In this document: piece by piece, positions 9,072 to 16,433 of the stretch
How the letters are laid out: every line of letters starts with the position of its first letter
Numbering within the stretch: the stretch's first letter is position 1
NCBI RefSeq assembly: GCF_001485575.1
Contig: NZ_BCNB01000006.1
Coordinates: forward strand, 2,170,001-2,234,000
Source of the DNA: Haloarcula sp. CBA1127
GTDB lineage: Archaea; Halobacteriota; Halobacteria; Halobacteriales; Haloarculaceae
Direction of reading: 5' to 3'
Length of the DNA: 64,000 nucleotides
The notes under the pieces: generated by a model
The model's input: only the letters and a program-made list of their open reading frames with translations
Database searches by the model: none
What the model was told of the DNA's origin: nothing
Made by a program: the position numbers and the translations under genes

Positions 9072-9383
9072 ATGGCGACTCACGATACACCACAGTCGGA
9101 CACGGAGACGGCGCTGACCACTGAGAGCGCGGACCCGGACGACCTGTCGCTGTCGATACCGGCGGACGCTTCACAGGCAGAAGCAGCGGCTATCGCCGCT
9201 GCGATCAGCGCTCACCTGACCGACCGCCAGCGGGCCGCTAAAGCGTCATCGCAGCGCTCGACTGTCGAGTACGTCGACGAGTGGACGCTGGCCGGACGGC
9301 TGGCGAGCGTGGGCAAACGCCGCCCTCCCAACAACGTCAAGCGAGGCGAGGAGTGGAAGGCGGCGGCGCGAGCGCAGTACTAA
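9072..9383 (+). CDS. pccX: Small acyl-CoA carboxylase subunit (PccX-like)
   Basis: A 103-residue acidic protein one base after pccB. The C-terminal half ([31 protein letters not shown]) resembles the small epsilon-type subunit PccX, which is required by the Haloferax propionyl-CoA carboxylase. A disordered Thr/Asp-rich N-terminus precedes an Ala-rich helix (about residues 35-55). The assignment rests on position and the basic tail. Its stop overlaps the convergent zinc-ribbon gene by 4 bases. Confidence 0.7.
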   Translation: MATHDTPQSDTETALTTESADPDDLSLSIPADASQAEAAAIAAAISAHLTDRQRAAKASSQRSTVEYVDEWTLAGRLASVGKRRPPNNVKRGEEWKAAARAQY

Positions 9384-9565
9384 GATTCGGTAAACTCCTG
9401 CAGTACTTCGAGGTCGCGAGTGGTCCGCATAAACTCCGACAGCGACCGTTCGGCCCCACAGTCGTCACAGGCGAACTGTGTCTCCGGGGACGGGAGGTCG
9501 GACACTTGCTCTTCCCAGGCGACTGAACACGCCGGACATTGTAACTGGAGCCAGGCTTCCTGCAT
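9380..9565 (-). CDS. Small haloarchaeal zinc-ribbon protein
   Basis: A 61-residue protein with two CxxC pairs, CPAC near residue 9 and CDDC near residue 33, that should bind one zinc, followed by the conserved-looking [13 protein letters not shown]. From memory it resembles haloarchaeal family DUF7836. I chose the ATG at 9565 ([13 protein letters not shown]) because the upstream in-frame ATG at 9589 adds only poorly conserved residues. Function unknown. It is convergent with pccX. Confidence 0.7.
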   Translation of the reverse strand: MQEAWLQLQCPACSVAWEEQVSDLPSPETQFACDDCGAERSLSEFMRTTRDLEVLQEFTES

Positions 9566-9652
9566 ATTTCGTGTGTGGTTAGCACGCACAGATATACTTT
9601 GTGTGGATTCTCACTGCCGGGGGCTGGGGTGCTGTTTGGCGATTCAGGGCGA

Positions 9653-9668
9653 TTTTGGCCTGCCTAAA
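9653..9668 (+). promoter_or_regulatory. Imperfect upstream iron box
   Basis: TTTTGG-CCTG-CCTAAA is one mismatch from the perfect palindrome and lies 35 bp upstream (centre to centre) of the perfect box at 9688-9703. It sits just upstream of the TATA element and may be a second repressor or activator site. Confidence 0.5.
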
Positions 9669-9678
9669 TATGGGAAGA

Positions 9679-9703
9679 TTTAAACCATTTAGGCAAGCCT
9701 AAA
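9679..9703 (+). promoter_or_regulatory. TATA element plus perfect iron box of the siderophore-type binding protein gene
   Basis: TTTAAA at 9679-9684 is 25-30 bases before the ATG at 9709, the right place for a leaderless archaeal promoter. The palindrome TTTAGG-CAAG-CCTAAA (9688-9703) fills the gap between TATA and start codon, so a bound repressor would cover the transcription start. Confidence 0.75.
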
Positions 9704-9708
9704 AAGAT

Positions 9709-10875
9709 ATGAACCGACGAGAGTACATCGTTGCGGCCGGGGTCGGATTGGCAGGTACCGTCGCCGGCTGTTCGGGCCAGTCCGAGGCCGGGACTGGTAG
9801 TAACGGCGCGACTGATGATGCGACAGATTCCGGGACGACAACCGCGGAGTCAACTCCGACAGCGACCACGGAACCGACGGACTCGGCCTACTCCGTCTCG
9901 ATGGAGCCGGTCGGCGAGGTCACCTTCGAGTCAGTCCCGGAGGTCTGGGTTGCGAACAACGGGAGCTGGGCCGACATGGGGATTGCGCTTGGCCTTGATG
10001 CACCTGAGGGAGTCTGGCTACCGTCGCGATATCATACCCAGTACTACGACGAGATCCCGGGCATCAGCGTTGATGGGAGTTCGATCCAGGAGCTGTGGGG
10101 CGACAGCGGTGTCGGGAAGGAGCAGTTCTACCAAATAGATGCCGACATCCACGTCATGGACCCGAACTTCCTGCAGGGCCGGGGGTCCTGGGAGCAGTCG
10201 GATATCGACGAAATCGAGTCCCAGATCGGCCCCTTCTTCGGGAACAGTATCTTCTCGACGGGCTACGAGTGGCACGATTACACCTACTACACGCTGTACG
10301 AAGCCTTCGAGAAACTCTCCCAGGCATTCCGGCGGACCGACCGGTTCGAGGCGTTCCAGTCCCTCCACGAAGAGTTCCAGACAAGTCTGGACGACATCAT
10401 TCCGGACTCGAAGTCCGACCGGCCGGAGGTCGCCATCATGTGGGCAGGGAGCGACGAGCCGACGAGCTTCTCCCCGTACCTCATCGAGGACGGGACCAGC
10501 TTCAAACAGTGGCGGGACCTGCGCGTGCGCGACGCGTTCGCAAAGACAGCGGTCAGGGACTTCCACGCCGACCGGAGCACGGTTGATTTCGAGACGCTGC
10601 TGGACATCGACCCCGAGTACCTTCTCTTTCGGGGGCAGGAGAATAAGACGCGCTCGGAGTTCGAAGACACGGTCGTCAGTTTCCTCGAATCAGACCAGAC
10701 CGGGAGTGAACTGACGGCGGTCCAGAACGGGAACGTGTACCGCGGCGGGCCGCTGTATCAGGGGCCGATAACGAACCTGGTCCTCACGGAGCGGGCCGCG
10801 TCGCAAGTGTACGACGTGGACCGGGAGCTGTTCGACCGCCAGCGCGTCGCCGATATCGTCGCCGGAGACCTGTAA
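9709..10875 (+). CDS. Iron-siderophore-type ABC substrate-binding lipoprotein (FepB/BtuF class)
   Basis: A 388-residue exported lipoprotein with N-terminal MNRREYIVAAG and lipobox (TVAGC), then a Thr/Ser-rich linker to about residue 60. The body has the pattern of a type 3 (TroA/BtuF-like) binding protein. EVWVANNGSWADMGIALGL is followed later by a long central helix region and PEVAIMW. No permease or ATPase gene lies beside it, so it must share a transporter encoded elsewhere or act as an orphan. A perfect iron box in its promoter supports iron chelates as ligand. B12 or another metal complex is the alternative. Confidence 0.8.
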   Translation: MNRREYIVAAGVGLAGTVAGCSGQSEAGTGSNGATDDATDSGTTTAESTPTATTEPTDSAYSVSMEPVGEVTFESVPEVWVANNGSWADMGIALGLDAPEGVWLPSRYHTQYYDEIPGISVDGSSIQELWGDSGVGKEQFYQIDADIHVMDPNFLQGRGSWEQSDIDEIESQIGPFFGNSIFSTGYEWHDYTYYTLYEAFEKLSQAFRRTDRFEAFQSLHEEFQTSLDDIIPDSKSDRPEVAIMWAGSDEPTSFSPYLIEDGTSFKQWRDLRVRDAFAKTAVRDFHADRSTVDFETLLDIDPEYLLFRGQENKTRSEFEDTVVSFLESDQTGSELTAVQNGNVYRGGPLYQGPITNLVLTERAASQVYDVDRELFDRQRVADIVAGDL

Positions 10876-10977
10876 GGATCCATGGCCAGAGCAACCCGAC
10901 TCACTAACGAGGATGCAAGGGGGGTAAGAGGGCGGAGAGGCACGACTCCGGTCGGGCGGCTCTGTGGCTGTGTCGCC

Positions 10978-11091
10978 ATGACTGGAATCGAGCACGAGGT
11001 AAGCGGAGCCGTCGATGGGTATCGGCACTCAACTGAACACGCCGTCACCGATGCATCGGGCTCCGAACCGACGCCGAGACAGACACTGTAA
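10978..11091 (+). CDS. Possible small ORF between the binding protein and the next gene
   Basis: A 37-residue frame from ATG at 10978 (MTGIEHEVSGAVDGY) has the acidic composition of a halophile protein and ends two bases before the next ATG. A longer version from 10882 adds an Arg/Gly-rich stretch that does not look coding. I recognise no family. It could be a translated leader of the 11094 gene or chance. Confidence 0.25.
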   Translation: MTGIEHEVSGAVDGYRHSTEHAVTDASGSEPTPRQTL

Positions 11092-11093
11092 CA

Positions 11094-11921
11094 ATGGTTG
11101 GACGTACACTCGCAGACATCCGTGACAGGCTCTCGGACCTCAGCGTGGCTGTCGGGCCGTATCGTGTCGTCAGCGCCAGGACGGGCACGCCGCCGTTCCC
11201 GGTGTCAGGGATGCAGTTCCCGGACCGCGAGACAGCCGCCGAAGCGGCCAGCGTAGCGACTGCCTACCGAAGTGCCCTCCGTCGTTACGACCCACGTGTC
11301 ACCGTTCACGGCCTCATCGTCTGTGAAGCGCCGTGGGGGGCCGACGCCGTCAGGACTGCCCCGTCGTCGCTCCCGGAGTACTGTCACACGGTCGCCGGGT
11401 CACTGTTCGAGGTGCTGTCGGGCCGTCATCGCTCCGTCGAACAGGCAGTCATCGACAGCTATCTCGAAGCGGCCGAGGAGACCGAGAACCGCGAGCGACT
11501 CTGTCTGGCGATGCTCGAAAGCATGGCCACGGCGCTCGCAAAACACCTCGACCCGGAACTACAGGCGGATACCCTCCGAGAAGCCGCCGGGCAATTGCCG
11601 CGAAAGCCAAGCGGACCCGAGCCGGTCCGGGACGCTGTCGCCGACCTCGAAACAGCGGGGGTAGTCGACGAGGCAGCAATCGAACCCGCAGCCGTCGGCC
11701 CCGGCCGTTGTTCCAAATATATCACATTACAGAACTATCGGCCGACGCTGTCGGACCTTCGCTGTCCGGTATTGCCGATTGCTGTCGAGCTACTGCGCCG
11801 GACGAGTATCACGCCACAGATGGCCCAGGCGGAGCGAACTGCGGACGGCTGGCGGTTGCTCGTCTCACTAGCCGGTGACCAACCCGCCGAAGGGCTATCG
11901 GTCGTCACGACGACTGCGTGA
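11094..11921 (+). CDS. Conserved-looking haloarchaeal protein of unknown function
   Basis: A 275-residue soluble protein. The first 80 residues (RVVSARTGTPPFPVSGMQFPDRETAAEAASVATAYRSALRRYDPRV) look like the N-terminal domain of a halophile-specific family, possibly DUF7551/DUF7552, recalled only loosely. The middle is helical and Glu/Ala-rich. The C-terminal part ends in a beta-rich stretch (GWRLLVSLAG). It has no signal peptide or membrane segment. It lies downstream of the iron-box lipoprotein on the same strand, after a 218-base gap that includes a doubtful ORF, so co-regulation by iron is possible but unproven. Confidence 0.6.
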   Translation: MVGRTLADIRDRLSDLSVAVGPYRVVSARTGTPPFPVSGMQFPDRETAAEAASVATAYRSALRRYDPRVTVHGLIVCEAPWGADAVRTAPSSLPEYCHTVAGSLFEVLSGRHRSVEQAVIDSYLEAAEETENRERLCLAMLESMATALAKHLDPELQADTLREAAGQLPRKPSGPEPVRDAVADLETAGVVDEAAIEPAAVGPGRCSKYITLQNYRPTLSDLRCPVLPIAVELLRRTSITPQMAQAERTADGWRLLVSLAGDQPAEGLSVVTTTA

Positions 11922-11985
11922 ACATTCCACTCGTTCTATAGGTCGGACCGTAATACATACACGAGACCCCTGTGACGGCACAGGT

Positions 11986-13137
11986 ATGGGAGTCGCAGTA
12001 ATCGGCGCGTCAATGACGAAGTTCGGGCAACGCGACGCCTGGATCCGTGAGTTGCTCTCGCAGGCGGGCGAGGAGTGCCTCACGGACGCCGGCGTCGCGC
12101 CCGATGACGTAGAGCACCTGTACGTCTCGAACATGGCAAGCGGCGAGTTCGAAGGCCAGACGGGAATCATGAATCTGCTGGCCCACGACCTGGGGGTGCT
12201 TCCGGCCTACAGCGAACGGGTCGACCAGACCTCATCCTCGGGCGGGGCCGGGATCTACGAGGCTTGGCAGTCAGTCGCCAGCGGGGCCAGCGACATGACG
12301 CTGCTGGTCGGCGGGGAGAAGATGACCCACAAGACGACGGGCCAGGCGACCGACATCATCGCCTCGATAACCCACCCTGACGAGTACAAACACGGCGTGA
12401 CGCTCCCGTCTTTTGCCGGGATGACCGCTCGCCACTATCTGGAGCGGTTTGACGCCCCCCGAGAGTCACTCGCCCGGGTCGCGGTCAAGAACCATAGAAA
12501 CGGCGTGGACAACCCCAAGGCGCAGTTCCAAAAGGAGATCACGATGGAGAAAGCGCTGGAGTCGCCCATCATCGCCGACCCGCTGCGGCTGTATGACTTC
12601 TGTCCGATTACGGACGGCAGCGCCGCGCTCATGTTCACGACGGAGGAGCGGGCTAAGGAGATAACCGACGAGTACACGCTGGTCTCCGGCATCGGCGGGG
12701 CGACCGACACGCACGTCGTCCACGAGCGCGACGACCCGACGGTCATGGACGGGGTCGTCGAATCGAGCAAACAGGCCTACGAGATGGCCGGCCTCAGCCC
12801 CGACGACCTCGATGTGGCCGAACTGCACGATATGTTCACCATTCTGGAGTTCCTCCAGTTGGAGGGTATCGGCGTCGCCGACCAGGGAACGGCCTGGGAG
12901 CTGGCGATGGACGGTGCGACGGCCAAGGACGGCGAGTTGCCGATCAACACCTCCGGCGGGCTCAAATCGAAGGGGCATCCGCTGGGGGCAAGCGGCGTCG
13001 CGCAAGGCGTCGAAATCTACGAACAGCTCGTCGGCGAGGCCGGGCCGCGACAGGTCGAGGCTGACACCGCACTGGCGTGTAACGTCGGCGGGTTCGGGAA
13101 CTGTGTCATCACCACCATCATGGAGGCCGCAGAATGA
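11986..13137 (+). CDS. Archaeal thiolase, catalytic subunit (Ser at the usual Cys position)
   Basis: A 383-residue thiolase-fold enzyme. The active-site His motif GHPLGASG is at about residue 345 and ACNVGGFGN near the C-terminus. At the N-terminal nucleophile, where bacterial thiolases have CxSG, this protein has SSSG (residues 83-86). Haloarchaeal beta-ketothiolases made of a catalytic and an OB-fold subunit are known to have a Ser here, as I recall from Haloferax work on PHA synthesis. ATG at 11986 is preferred to an in-frame start at 11875, which overlaps the preceding gene. The next gene overlaps it by 4 bases. Confidence 0.85.
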   Translation: MGVAVIGASMTKFGQRDAWIRELLSQAGEECLTDAGVAPDDVEHLYVSNMASGEFEGQTGIMNLLAHDLGVLPAYSERVDQTSSSGGAGIYEAWQSVASGASDMTLLVGGEKMTHKTTGQATDIIASITHPDEYKHGVTLPSFAGMTARHYLERFDAPRESLARVAVKNHRNGVDNPKAQFQKEITMEKALESPIIADPLRLYDFCPITDGSAALMFTTEERAKEITDEYTLVSGIGGATDTHVVHERDDPTVMDGVVESSKQAYEMAGLSPDDLDVAELHDMFTILEFLQLEGIGVADQGTAWELAMDGATAKDGELPINTSGGLKSKGHPLGASGVAQGVEIYEQLVGEAGPRQVEADTALACNVGGFGNCVITTIMEAAE

Positions 13138-13514
13138 CGCTGGAAGCAGGTATGTGTTCGAACGGTCATGTCTCGTACCCCACGCATCCGCTGTGTCCTG
13201 AGTGTGGCGAGCCACAGGACGAGACGTTCGACCTCGCGGACCGGACCGCCGAAGTCGTCACCTGGACCCATTCGACAGCGACGCCACCGGGTGTCCGCGA
13301 GCCGAACACGCTGGCTATCGTGGAGTTCGACGTAACGGACATCGACGACGCGAGCGACGAGTTCGTCCGCGCGCTCGGGCAGGTGACGACGGACGAGGTC
13401 GAAACAGGTGACACGGTTGAGCCGGTCTACGTCGAGGAACTCCGCGACCCCGACGCGGGTATCAAGGTGCCCGAAAGTCAGGACTGGGACGGCTACCGCT
13501 GGGACCCGGTCTGA
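13134..13514 (+). CDS. OB-fold zinc-ribbon partner of the thiolase (DUF35-like)
   Basis: A 126-residue protein with an N-terminal zinc ribbon (CSNGHVSYPTHPLCPECG) and a C-terminal beta-rich OB domain. This is the rubredoxin-like plus OB architecture found next to archaeal thiolases and HMG-CoA synthases, where it bridges or stabilises the enzyme. ATG overlaps the thiolase stop (ATGA), which supports a 1:1 two-subunit enzyme. The first Cys of each pair is spaced as CxxxH and CxxC, so one zinc ligand may be His. Confidence 0.85.
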   Translation: MTLEAGMCSNGHVSYPTHPLCPECGEPQDETFDLADRTAEVVTWTHSTATPPGVREPNTLAIVEFDVTDIDDASDEFVRALGQVTTDEVETGDTVEPVYVEELRDPDAGIKVPESQDWDGYRWDPV

Positions 13515-13747
13515 TCGCTCTCCACATACTGCCGGGCGACCCTCTTTGTCGGCGATACCATCCCCTGTTTATCAATAGCAGTAGTTGCTAGCGCGATTTC
13601 TTTATTCAGATTTGTGCCTGAACTGAAACAGCCGAATCGGTGCGTAAGCCCACTTTGTGAAGTCCGCAAGACAGTGGATAAGTTGGGCATGGTCTGGTGT
13701 TTTACTAAATCCGTACTTATTTGTTGAAAGGATGTGTAGATGATAAT

Positions 13748-13852
13748 ATGAATGTGATAGAATTGTATATTGCAGTTTGTGTTGGGATAGGCGTCATGTA
13801 CGGTACTGTCCGTCTGCTCTTCGATGATGAAATGCCCAACGTTATTGGGTGA
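13748..13852 (+). CDS. Candidate 34-residue membrane microprotein
   Basis: ATG at 13748 opens a 34-residue frame: MNVIELYIAVCVGIGVMYG, then TVRLLFDDEMPNVIG. It has one clear membrane segment (residues 3-24), a basic residue after it and an acidic C-terminus, a composition unlikely by chance in AT-rich DNA. Downstream at 13877-13894 is a perfect hairpin. I recognise no family. It lies in the 13.5-14.1 kb AT-rich island. Confidence 0.35.
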   Translation: MNVIELYIAVCVGIGVMYGTVRLLFDDEMPNVIG

Positions 13853-13876
13853 ATTTGTCAAATGAAAATAATATAG

Positions 13877-13894
13877 GACAGTTTGTGAACTGTC
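13877..13894. terminator. Perfect 7-bp hairpin (possible terminator or operator)
   Basis: GACAGTT-TGTG-AACTGTC. It lies 24 bases after the stop of the candidate microprotein. No T-run follows, so termination is not certain. Confidence 0.3.
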
Positions 13895-14058
13895 TCAAGA
13901 GGTCGGTTATCCGTTATGAAGTCTACACACTTTTGAGAGATTCTTTATTTTGTATTCACATGCTTACTAAACAAGTTTCATCGCTACGACTGAGTAGAGA
14001 GAGACCGTGTTACCAGCTACTGATAGTGTTTCTCACGAGGACAGAGAAAAGTGTCTTG

Positions 14059-14169
14059 TTGGAGGAGGCAAGGACCGCCGCTGAGCAGACTGTCGCTGAC
14101 GCTGCCGAAGACGGCGTAGAAGCCAAACGGGGCACGTGGACCTATACGGTCGAGACCGTTGTCGAATAG
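14059..14169 (+). pseudogene. Coding-like 3' remnant
   Basis: The last 36 codons of the frame (LLEEARTAAEQTVADAAEDG through ETVVE) have high GC and halophile-like Ala/Glu/Asp use. The same frame upstream is AT rich and Leu/Arg/Cys/Ser rich and does not look coding. This is probably the tail of a gene whose 5' part is lost. I cannot name the family. Confidence 0.3.
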
Positions 14170-14621
14170 GTGTCCGGAAGGGCCCCGGTCTCGGCCAGTT
14201 CAGCGATACATTCTTCGACGGACTCAGTTCGACCTCTGTCGGCAAAGGGGGCTACCTGCACGAGATCGTCGTCCTCGTAGACCGCAAGACAGACGGCCGG
14301 CATGACGAGTTCGCGGCGCTTCTCGCCCGTCGTCGAACTGTAACAGAGCCGGGTGTCGAAAAACGGTGCGAGGCAGACTCCGGCCTCGCGGGCCCAGTCC
14401 GCAAACTCGTTGTACAGGCCCCGTTCGGTTCCGTTACCGGGACCCTGCAGCGGCACGCGTTTCTCCCATTCGACTGTTTCGACATCGTCGAGTACGCCAC
14501 GGCACACCAGCTCCTGTAGCTCACGTTCGATAGCGGTACAGCGTTTCTGTGACGGCGAAGGGAGGTCAGACCGGACGAACAGGGTCGCCCGACGACCGCC
14601 CAGAGCGGTAGAGCTGGACAT
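14142..14621 (-). CDS. Conserved haloarchaeal protein (HTH-domain family, uncertain)
   Basis: A 159-residue soluble protein. It starts with a short Ser-rich tail, then TLFVRSDLPSPSQKRCTAIERELQELVCRGVLDDVETVEWEKRV, then EFADWAREAGVCLAPFFDTRLC and a hydrophobic strand (LVMPAVCLAVYEDDDLVQVAPF). This layout matches a family common in haloarchaea and usually labelled HTH domain-containing, though I see no clear helix-turn-helix. It is transcribed away from the AT-rich island's coding remnant, which it overlaps by 28 bases at its 3' end. Confidence 0.6.
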   Translation of the reverse strand: MSSSTALGGRRATLFVRSDLPSPSQKRCTAIERELQELVCRGVLDDVETVEWEKRVPLQGPGNGTERGLYNEFADWAREAGVCLAPFFDTRLCYSSTTGEKRRELVMPAVCLAVYEDDDLVQVAPFADRGRTESVEECIAELAETGALPDTYSTTVSTV

Positions 14622-14700
14622 CGGTATTCACATCTAGACTTGTACAATGATAAATCATTATGTTTGGTATAACATAACTTTCACACCGCGCTGGATTCCG

Positions 14701-15285
14701 TTACTCCTCGTCGCTTCCGTCTCCGTTTTCGGTACCGTCGTTGTCCCTGTCTGGACCATCGATATCGTCTTTTATCGACCGTAGCTCGGCGTCTACGTCC
14801 ACAGGAACGTCAGTAACTTGATCGGGGTCGACCCCCTCACCTACTTCAGTTTCATCGGCTAACCTATCCCGGATCTGGCCGCGTAATTGTTGGGCTTCCT
14901 GAATAAGCTCGCGGGCCTCCTCATCTTCTGGCGTCCCTTCCACAGCCTGCTGGAGGTCTGTCAACGCACCGTCGAGGCGGGAGAGCGTGGCCCGGCTCAG
15001 GTCACTCGCACGCTGTCGCACTTCACCCGAGGCGGAGCCCGTCGATGTCGGCCGCCCCTCGGCCATCCGGAGGGCTCGCCGGAGAAGTTTCAGTGCCTCG
15101 ATGTTGCTCTTCAACACGAGGATGACCGCGGGAATGGTCACGTCGCTGGTGAACCGGAGGAGTTCGCCCGGTGTCGGTGGCCGCGGCAGGCCGCTGTCGG
15201 TTGTGGGCTCGACCTCCGTCTCTAGCTCCTGTAGCGTCGTAACGAGGTCCGTAATCAGGGCGGTAAGGTCGTCGTCCGAGCTCAT
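14701..15285 (-). CDS. Conserved haloarchaeal helical protein
   Basis: A 194-residue very acidic protein. It has a Pro-rich start (LPRPPTPGELLRFTSDVTIPAVILVLKSNIEALKLL) with one moderately hydrophobic helix, a coiled-coil-like middle, and a disordered Asp/Glu tail from about residue 150. From memory it resembles family DUF7547. No enzymatic motif is seen. Its promoter side faces the IS6-family element, which inserted 70 bases upstream of its start. Confidence 0.6.
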   Translation of the reverse strand: MSSDDDLTALITDLVTTLQELETEVEPTTDSGLPRPPTPGELLRFTSDVTIPAVILVLKSNIEALKLLRRALRMAEGRPTSTGSASGEVRQRASDLSRATLSRLDGALTDLQQAVEGTPEDEEARELIQEAQQLRGQIRDRLADETEVGEGVDPDQVTDVPVDVDAELRSIKDDIDGPDRDNDGTENGDGSDEE

Positions 15286-15346
15286 ACCTCTCTCTTGTCG
15301 CCTCGGGTACTAAAGGCCGCGCCGTGTTGGCACCCAGTTTCGGGCC

Positions 15347-15354
15347 GTCTCTGC
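15347..15354. repeat. Target-site duplication, left copy
   Basis: GTCTCTGC, identical to 16051-16058 on the other side of the IS. Confidence 0.9.
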
Positions 15355-16050
15355 GGTAGTGTTTAGTTTGTAGCATTATGCCAGCAAGCGAAACTCTGCA
15401 ACCAGTTTTCGGCGGTTTCCGGGTCGACGTGACTGAAGGAGTTTGAAAACGACGAGGTTCGACGCTTCAGTTCTCGAAAAATCCGTTCGACAGCGTTCCG
15501 ATTTCCGTTGCGACACATCTGAAATCGGAGTCCAGTTCGTTGCAGTGCAGTTTGGAGGTGTTGAGCGCCATCGACCAGAAAGACAGCAGTTTCGACATCG
15601 TGTTTTTGCCGAAGTTCGCGCAGGAAAATTTCCGTGAGGGTGGTCGTAGTCGTCGCAAACAGCCGGACGTGAAGCAGTTCGTTCGACTGCGGATCGGCGG
15701 CAGCGTACAGCCAGAATTGCTGATTATTGATGCGAATCACTGTTTCGTCGAGCGCAACCTGATTCGGAGATTTCCCAGATTCGGGCTGTAGATCGGCTTT
15801 CTGAACCCAATCGTGGATCGCTTTCCGACTGCGTCGGACACCCAGCGAATCGAGTAATTCGACGGTATTCGACAACGACAGTCCCGTAACGTGGGATTTA
15901 ATACCCAACGCCATCGCCGACTCGGGTGTCCGCTCACGCTCCACAAAATCCAAATCAATCCAGTCTCTATGTCCGCTGAGGCGGCTGATTTCTGGCATAG
16001 GCACCAAGAAATCTGTCCGCCTCACTTTTCACGCTTAACTAAACACGACC
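15355..16050 (-). mobile_element. IS6-family insertion sequence, 696 bp, intact
   Basis: The ends are 14-bp inverted repeats with one mismatch: GGTAGTGTTTAGTT at 15355-15368, and the inverse of GGTCGTGTTTAGTT at 16037-16050. Perfect 8-bp direct repeats GTCTCTGC flank it at 15347-15354 and 16051-16058, the duplication length of IS6-family transposition. It carries one transposase gene. The perfect duplication and intact ends suggest recent insertion. It is not matched to a named ISH element. Confidence 0.9.
15363..15998 (-). CDS. IS6-family DDE transposase
   Basis: A 211-residue transposase, normal length for the family. The DDE triad is visible: Asp in VALDETVIRI, Asp in FLVDGAQHL and Glu in RNAVERIFRELKRRT. 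ATG at 15998 (MPEISRLSG) is preferred over an in-frame start at 16025. The stop codon lies inside the left inverted repeat, so the gene fills the element. No frameshift or internal stop, so it may be active. Confidence 0.92.
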   Translation of the reverse strand: MPEISRLSGHRDWIDLDFVERERTPESAMALGIKSHVTGLSLSNTVELLDSLGVRRSRKAIHDWVQKADLQPESGKSPNQVALDETVIRINNQQFWLYAAADPQSNELLHVRLFATTTTTLTEIFLRELRQKHDVETAVFLVDGAQHLQTALQRTGLRFQMCRNGNRNAVERIFRELKRRTSSFSNSFSHVDPETAENWLQSFACWHNATN

Positions 16051-16058
16051 GTCTCTGC
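16051..16058. repeat. Target-site duplication, right copy
   Basis: GTCTCTGC, identical to 15347-15354. Confidence 0.9.
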
Positions 16059-16088
16059 CCTCGGGTCGGGGGCCGGCATCCACAGATG

Positions 16089-16104
16089 ATTAGGCCAACC
16101 AAAA
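16089..16104 (+). promoter_or_regulatory. Imperfect upstream iron box
   Basis: ATTAGG-CCAA-CCAAAA has one mismatch in each arm. It is 26 bp (centre to centre) upstream of the better box at 16115-16130, on the IS-facing side of the promoter. Confidence 0.4.
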
Positions 16105-16107
16105 TCC

Positions 16108-16130
16108 TTTTAGCTTTAGGGGTGCCTAAC
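16108..16130 (+). promoter_or_regulatory. TATA-like element and iron box of the 49-residue gene
   Basis: TTTTAG at 16108-16113 lies 25-30 bases before the ATG at 16138. The palindrome TTTAGG-GGTG-CCTAAC (16115-16130, one mismatch) lies between it and the start. The geometry is the same as at 9679-9703. Confidence 0.65.
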
Positions 16131-16137
16131 TCAGGTA

Positions 16138-16287
16138 ATGCCATCACAGACGGACGATGTCGAGGCCTCCGAGGATCGCCCGGACGTTGCAGCACTGGAT
16201 AGTGGTGCTGACAGAACCGTGTTTACCGAAGACGGGAACCGAGACGGCTGGATTTCGACTGACGTCACCGTTGACCTCAGACGGTAG
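16138..16287 (+). CDS. Small acidic protein under iron-box control (DUF7331-like)
   Basis: A 49-residue protein with an acidic disordered N-terminus (SQTDDVEASEDRPD) and a C-terminal TVFTEDGNRDGWISTDVTVD. The latter resembles the VYD-x-N-x-AW-SD pattern of small haloarchaeal proteins I recall as DUF7331. The codon use is GC rich. The iron box and TATA element upstream support expression. It is 146 bases from the convergent dpsA gene. Function unknown. It is too small to be an enzyme, so a regulatory or metal-related role is a guess. Confidence 0.65.
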   Translation: MPSQTDDVEASEDRPDVAALDSGADRTVFTEDGNRDGWISTDVTVDLRR

Positions 16288-16433
16288 TCCGCTCGTCCGC
16301 CCTCGCATCGCGTTTCTCTTTCCTCCGAGTCTGCACTGTTTTCTGCTGGAACGACTCACACCACGCTATACTCCTGAGCTAGGTAGTGACTAGCCGGCGG
16401 AAGAAACTGAGAGAGAGAAACCCTTGTATCGAG

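Larger units (their letters stand above)
13515..14141. other. AT-rich intergenic island
   Basis: Over 600 bases clearly poorer in GC than the flanks, with no long convincing gene. It holds the 34-residue ORF at 13748-13852, a hairpin at 13877-13894 and a short GC-rich coding-like tail at 14059-14169. The rest looks non-coding. Such islands in haloarchaeal chromosomes often mark insertion or decay. An IS element lies 1.2 kb further on. Confidence 0.5.

Noticed and set aside
10882..10977. N-terminal extension of the small ORF ending at 11091
   Set aside because: The Gly/Arg-rich translation and a G-run do not look coding. Only the part from 10978 is kept as doubtful.
13493..13861. 122-residue minus-strand ORF in the AT-rich island
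   Set aside because: Residue use (Asn, Ile, Thr, Ser, His rich, few acidic residues) is unlike a halophile protein, it overlaps the OB-fold gene end, and has no promoter or family signature.
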